A stretch of DNA of 64,000 nucleotides, taken from Dryomyza anilis. Lineage: Eukaryota > Arthropoda > Insecta > Diptera > Dryomyzidae. The stretch spans positions 3,968,001 through 4,032,000 of the forward strand of contig OX638131.1 in assembly GCA_951804985.1 (NCBI GenBank). Direction: 5' to 3'. Shown piece by piece: positions 58,991 to 64,000 of the stretch. The notes below the pieces were generated by a model. That model had not been told where the DNA came from. It was given only the letters and a program-made list of their open reading frames with translations, and made no database searches. The translations under genes and the position numbers were made by a program. Within the stretch, counting starts at the first letter, position 1. Each line of letters begins with the position of its first letter.

Positions 58991-61900
58991 ATTCTGGATT
59001 TTCGATGTTTTTTTCCCTGATGAAATGTCTTCGATGATGAAAGACGTGCATGACAACGTTAATGGCACGTCATGCATGAAGTGGTGGACATTGGTATGAA
59101 AATGTCATCAATACTTTGCAGGGCGAAAATGCTATTGGTCATCGATGGTCCCGGCCTGACATATATGAATCATAGAGGCATCGTTGATGACATTTTCCAC
59201 TGAGTTCTTTTTACATTTTCCCCTCTTTTTATAAATGATGATTAGAATATACCTAGAGGATTTTTTATATTTGCAACCAAATAATGAATTTTGTCGATTA
59301 ACAATGAAAATTAAAACATGTTCAAAAAAAAAGTAGTTGAACAGAAAACATTTTTTTTATTTTAATTTATTTTACAATAATAAATTATGATAACTGTTAA
59401 TTTTTGCAATATCTATCAACAGCAATATCTGTCACTCGTTGTGGCAATGTCGTAATCAATTAATTGCATAAAACATGCTCCACATTGAAAGCCAACGAAC
59501 AACGTCACACGGATCCAAATGAAACCCACATCAAATAGAAATAGGCGACAATGCCTACGACTTTAGGACGGCTTTAAGCCACGCACCAGAAACTAGGCTA
59601 AGAATGCGTTGGACTGCGCAAAGCAGCGGCAGCGACTGCTGTTGCGGGAAGTGACTTAATATGGCAGCACTGGTGACAATTAACAGCACAATAACGACAA
59701 CATCTACAACAAAACAAAAACAACGACAATGAAACGTTGTAATTAAAACAACAACAACAACGACAACAAGTATAACATATGTGACTAAAATGGCGTCAAC
59801 AAACCGTTAACTGCTAATGCAGCGTTGATTTAATGTGGCTGTTACTATTGTTTGTTGTTTTTACATTAGTTACTTTATGTTGTTGTTATTATTGTTGTTG
59901 TTGTTATTGCTACTGCATGCACTACATTAATTTTTGGCGCTAATTTGTTTTTGCTGCAATCAGCGTCAAAATCATTTGGCATTTTTCGCCCAGATCAAAA
60001 ACCTTCCATGTTCTGTCCCCCTTCTACCACCGTCAGATAATAAAACAAAAACTAACGTTTGTTGATTTTGTGATAATGTTAATTTGTTCGTGCGTGCGTG
60101 CGTGATTGTCAACGTGTTAATGGCCACCATGTTAATAAACTTAATTAGCTCAAATGTTGCATGAAACATTTAACATGGCAGCACAGGCAGGCAGCACGAG
60201 AAAAATATGCGAATAACTGATTTTATTTTTTTTTTGCATTTTAATTAAATATTCAACGCATTATAGGAAATATTTTGTTTAGCGCTCAAAATTAATTGTA
60301 TTGCAATATTAAAACCATTTTAAATGTTTTATTATGATAAATCACAATTCTAATTTCGAATCGAATGACAGAATGCAGATTTTTAAATCAATGAACTGGT
60401 CTTGAATTGGAGAATTCGATTCAGTATCAAGTGCAGGAAAAGTTGGCATACTTGTGTCTGTCTCAAGCAGGCAAAAACATAAATTTTCATTTGAGATTTT
60501 GAAGCATTTTGAATGGGTAGATTTTTGGTAGGATTTGTATTGTTTGTTTCTAAATGAATTTTATGTCCAGCAATCGTTGCAACAATTGTATTGCCATTTT
60601 ATAACAGAAAGGCCCATTACCTACGTAGAGTATGCTAAAAATAACTTTCCTCTTTCTTTCTCTGCCTTTTTTCTACCATTTTGTACACACAAAAAAGCAG
60701 AAAATCGACAGGTTTTAATTCCTACATTTAACTCTCTAAAAGATATTTGTTCCAATAAATAGCTTGTTTGCTTGCCCTTCCCTTTTTCTGCCTTATATTT
60801 TGTCACGGCATAAAATAAAAGTTAATTAAAAAAAACCAAAATCTTTGGTAGACCATAAGTGGCCACTTTAAAATGTAAATTGAAAAAATTGAAATGGTAA
60901 AAATTAAAGAACATTTAAATTAAATACGACGAATATTAAAAATGCGGGTTGCCCGCCCGCAAGCTGCAAAACCGACAGTCGGCAAACACAGTCGCCACAC
61001 AGTCGTACAGAACAGGCTGCAGGATGTGCAGGACCCACAAAAAAAATTGTTTAATTGAATGCATTTATTGCACAATTATTTCATAAAGTATTTACTTAAA
61101 TTATTAATTGTTAATTTGCATTAAAACGTTGAAAATGCAATGTTTTTTTTTATTTAATTTTGTTTTTTTTTTTTTGTCAATTTTGTGGCCAACCTAATTG
61201 GGCAATGTCATGCCATTTTGTCACATTTGCGGGTTGTGGTCGTTTGTGACATTTTTAGGGTTTTATTTTTTTGTAATATAAAATTTTAATTTTGACAAAA
61301 GTAATATAAAATATTAAAGACCACCGCGTTGACCACATGTTGCAACCTTTGCAACAATGTTCAATTTGTTGCTGTTGCTGCTACTGCATTTCTAATTAAA
61401 AATGCCACAAACAACATGTTATGCTAAAAATGCTTAAACCATACAAATTAAATTGAAAAATATTTCATTTCCATGTATTCCATTCAATTGCAATTCAATG
61501 CTACTCGGTTAGCAGCTAATTAAAATCATTTTCAGCAAATAGCTAGCTACTGATAGCAGAAAAACACTCTCTAATATGTGAGAAAGATACTCCGAAATTT
61601 AAGGTTAGTTTAGGTTAGGGTTACGCAAAGGTTGAATAGGTTGTGGTTATTTAGCAACGCATACCTTGGTTCTTATTTTCGATAGCTTATTTTGTACCGA
61701 AACAGCATTCATGACCTCGTTCTCGTTATCTGGGCGTCATGAATAATAATGGCGTTTTTGGGGTTCACTGTATTACATTATCTGGTTTTGAGTTGCTTTG
61801 CCTTGCGTTACGTTACGGTTACATTTCATTGCATGACGGTTACGTTACGCTGTGGAATTTTGAGAATTTGCATTTCATTTAATTGCTCTACGCCGCATCC

Positions 61901-62638
61901 GAATTTGATGGCATCCGTCGTAAGTTGTGAATGAGACGAGGTAATGCTTTCAATAAAGTTCCAAAAAGTTCGCATTTAATGCTGAATTATTATTGTTGAT
62001 ATTGTTATTCGGGGTATTATTGCCTTCATGGGCGGCGATGGACATCAAACGGACGTTTCTATGTTGGCAATAGCATAAAATATGGTATTTCTGAGTTTAA
62101 TTTATTTTATAAATAATTTAAAATTTCTTTTAAACGTAAATACTTCAATTGTTTATGTACATGTTCTAAATTCCAATAGCCTATGTTCAAATTTCATACT
62201 TGAAGTCACAAAATAAATTTTAATAATTATTACTTTCAATTATTTCTTGCAATTCAATGATTTTACTCATTTATTTTCGCTACATTCATAAGATCACAAT
62301 TAAATAATTATAAACTATGCATAATTTTGACACAAAACCAGTTTAAAACGCAATTCCGTCACCATATGTATGTAATTCCGACACCTGTTTTTCATAGGCA
62401 ATTTTTTTAATTGTTTAAATTTATGAATTTCATTAATATTTAGTGTATAATACTAAAATTAATAATATATATGTTTTAATTAAAAAAATAAATAAATAAA
62501 AAAATTAAAAAAAGAAAAAAGAAATGTTTATAAAATTCACTTTCGCTTAAAATTCAAATATTTAACCACAAAATCGAATTAAAATCGTTGTGCTAACTTA
62601 AAGGAATTGAATTGAATTGAATTCAACTAAAATATATT
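58991..62638. other. unique non-coding DNA
   Basis: It holds a 14-bp inverted repeat (59099-59197), fly-like CAACAA/TTGTTG DNA at 59400-60200, a GC-richer patch at 60945-61040 and a GGTTAG-type run at 61600-61625. Short frames at 60535-60762 and elsewhere are not supported. No gene called. Confidence 0.4.
59099..59197. repeat. 14-bp perfect inverted repeat
   Basis: GAAAATGTCATCAA (59099-59112) pairs with TTGATGACATTTTC (59184-59197). The unusually GC-rich spacer contains TGGTCATCGATGG. A degenerate GACGTGCATGAC/GCACGTCATGC pair lies just upstream (59043-59076). Confidence 0.65.
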
Positions 62639-63844
62639 ATATCGTCACTGACATGCCAAAGCGGCGAATGTTTATTTTTAAAAAAGTTGGAAAATCAAAT
62701 TATATGTTTGAATTGCTTTAAAAATTAGTAACAATTATTTTTAAATTTTTTTTTGTTATTTTGGTTAATTCATTAATTAGCATAACGTATATAAAATATC
62801 TTTTGAGTTGAACAACTTACTAAATTGTAAATACGGATTTAGTGTGGCTATATCCAATCCAAAGCGCAAATATCTTTGCATTTTTTGCTATAACTCTTTA
62901 TTTGCGCAAGATAAAATAGTGATGTAAAGGCATGAATTATTTGTTTTTAAAGCACCTATCGATTGGCATCATTAATTAAAAATATTTTGCGAAACATTTT
63001 TCTCGCAAATGACAAAAATTCAAAAAAATATTTTAAAATAATGAAGCCAATCGATAGGTTTTTTTTTTTTTTTTTTTTTTTTTTGGAATATCTACTAAGA
63101 TCCACAGCACTCAGACAGACTATATCCATTGTACTGTGAAATCTATTCCCTACAATTTTGAGGTTAATATCACCACGAGCGCCCATGCCCAAGCCGGGAT
63201 TCGAACCCGAGACTTTCAGAATGCAAGTCCAGCGCGCTACCTCTGGACTGCTGAGGCCGGCAATCGATAGGTACTTTAAATCAAACAATTAACCACTATT
63301 TTATCTTGTATCAATAATAAGTTATCACTTGCATGTAACAAAATTCGAAAAATTCAAAATCTTGTCATGCTAAAAGGTGAATTTTTCGTTTTTTTGTCAT
63401 AACTTTTTATTGGTACAAGATAAAATATTGATATAAACCAACTAATTATTTCTTTTTAAGCACCTATCGATTGGCATCATTATTTAAAAATAATTTTTCG
63501 AAATTTTAATATTTGCATGAAAAATATTTGGATATTTATATTTAAATAAGTATGACAAACGATATGTGCTTTAAAAATAAACAATTCATACCTTTACACT
63601 ACTATTTTATCTTGTACCAATAAAAAGTTATGTCAAAAAACAAAAAGATTCGCCCTTTTGGCATGACAAGATTTAAAATTTTTAAATTCGCACTTCTGTT
63701 TTTGTCTTTTGTGTCTAGAAATATCCAACAAAACCACTCACGATTTTTCCACAGTATACTTGAGGAAAAACTACATTCAAAAATTAACAAAACGCAAATG
63801 TCAAAAATTACATATTCGCCCCTTTGGCATGATAGTAACGATAT
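62639..63844. mobile_element. inverted-repeat (foldback-like) element copy 2, interrupted by a SINE
   Basis: The terminal inverted repeats of about 33 bp are ATATCGTCACTGACATGCCA at the left and, in reverse, ATATCGTTACTATCATGCCA at the right, both followed by AAAG.GGCGAAT. Inside, sub-terminal blocks (CACCTATCGATTGGCATCAT, TTTTATCTTGTACCAATAAA) recur in both orientations, so the element folds back. A further inner copy of the end, TTCGCCCTTTTGGCATGAC, is at 63650. No transposase is visible. A SINE is nested at 63059-63260. Confidence 0.75.
63059..63260 (-). mobile_element. tRNA-derived SINE, family 2, with poly(A) tail
   Basis: Read on the minus strand it has a tRNA-like head of about 72 nt (GCCTCAG ... 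CTTGGGC acceptor, GAGGTAGCGCGCTGGACTTG, perfect B-box GGTTCGAATCC), a body of about 100 nt and a tail of 26 A. The 11-bp CAATCGATAGG flanks it at 63048-63058 and 63261-63271 as an identical target duplication. The pure tail and identical flanks suggest a recent insertion. The family differs from the SINEs at 55-58 kb in body and tail. Confidence 0.88.
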
Positions 63845-64000
63845 ATCATTTATACTTAATAATGTCGGCATACTGTCATGGCAAACTGTCATGCACTTAA
63901 CTACCGACATCCTGTAATTATTTTTTTTCAAGTTACAACAAAATCGGATCCAAACAAAACTTAAAAAAGTAGTGAATTCAATGTATTTAAAATTCATTTT
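63845..64000. other. AT-rich window end
   Basis: No gene seen. Confidence 0.3.

Noticed and set aside
61600..61625. Telomere-like GGTTAG repeats
   Set aside because: Only a few imperfect units; such words are common in fly intergenic DNA, and flies of this group do not use TTAGG telomeres.
62956..63288. 110-codon minus-strand frame
   Set aside because: It runs through the SINE and its poly(A) tail; the lysine run is the tail.

Overview
The window looks like a large non-coding block of nuclear chromosome from a higher fly (Diptera, Brachycera). The reasons are the very AT-rich background, islands full of CAA/GTT and GCTGCTG triplets, very short introns (56 and 67 bp), insect chemoreceptor genes, and insect-type mobile elements. 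A tephritid fruit fly is possible, because the SINE bodies resemble what I remember from that family. I cannot confirm the species.

Only two protein genes are well supported: a tandem pair of gustatory-receptor-like (7tm_7) genes at 45949-47273 and 48807-50142 on the + strand. Each has a 375-codon first exon, a phase-0 intron and a 47-codon last exon, giving two 422-residue proteins that are about three quarters identical. Each copy follows an 18-bp AT-rich minisatellite array, has its own TATA box, and is followed by a pyrimidine tract. The duplicated unit was therefore probably array + promoter + gene + tract.

The rest is repeats and unique non-coding DNA. From 0 to 25 kb there are two oppositely oriented arrays of one 19-bp minisatellite, piggyBac-type MITEs with TTAA target duplications, a solo LTR with a 4-bp duplication, palindromic MITEs, a decayed pogo/Tigger-like transposon, a PIF/Harbinger-like MITE, a LINE 3' end, and a 400-bp tandem repeat. 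From 25 to 36 kb there is a 1.06-kb satellite of a 10-bp unit, a four-copy ~175-bp tandem repeat, a 2.2-kb pyrimidine-rich tract with a ~477-bp higher-order repeat, and smaller tandem repeats. From 37 to 48 kb lie several arrays of 18-19 bp AT-rich minisatellites, and the receptor genes sit among them. From 50.8 kb on there is a 200-N assembly gap at the edge of a dispersed repeat, AT-rich quasi-repeats, and a repeat cluster at 55-58 kb and 62.6-63.8 kb. In that cluster two different tRNA-derived SINEs are inserted, with target-site duplications, into copies of one inverted-repeat element.

The GC-richer islands with triplet runs (for example 2.5-2.9, 7.6-8.5, 14.7-15.2, 17.7-20.9, 23.2-23.7, 26.6-27.3, 28.8-29.9, 34.5-35.7, 38.6-39.4, 42.4-43.6, 51.6-52.7, 59.4-60.2 and 60.9-61.4 kb) look like intergenic or intronic fly DNA. 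The window may lie partly inside a long intron, but I found no convincing exon of a host gene. Three weak exon or peptide candidates are flagged.
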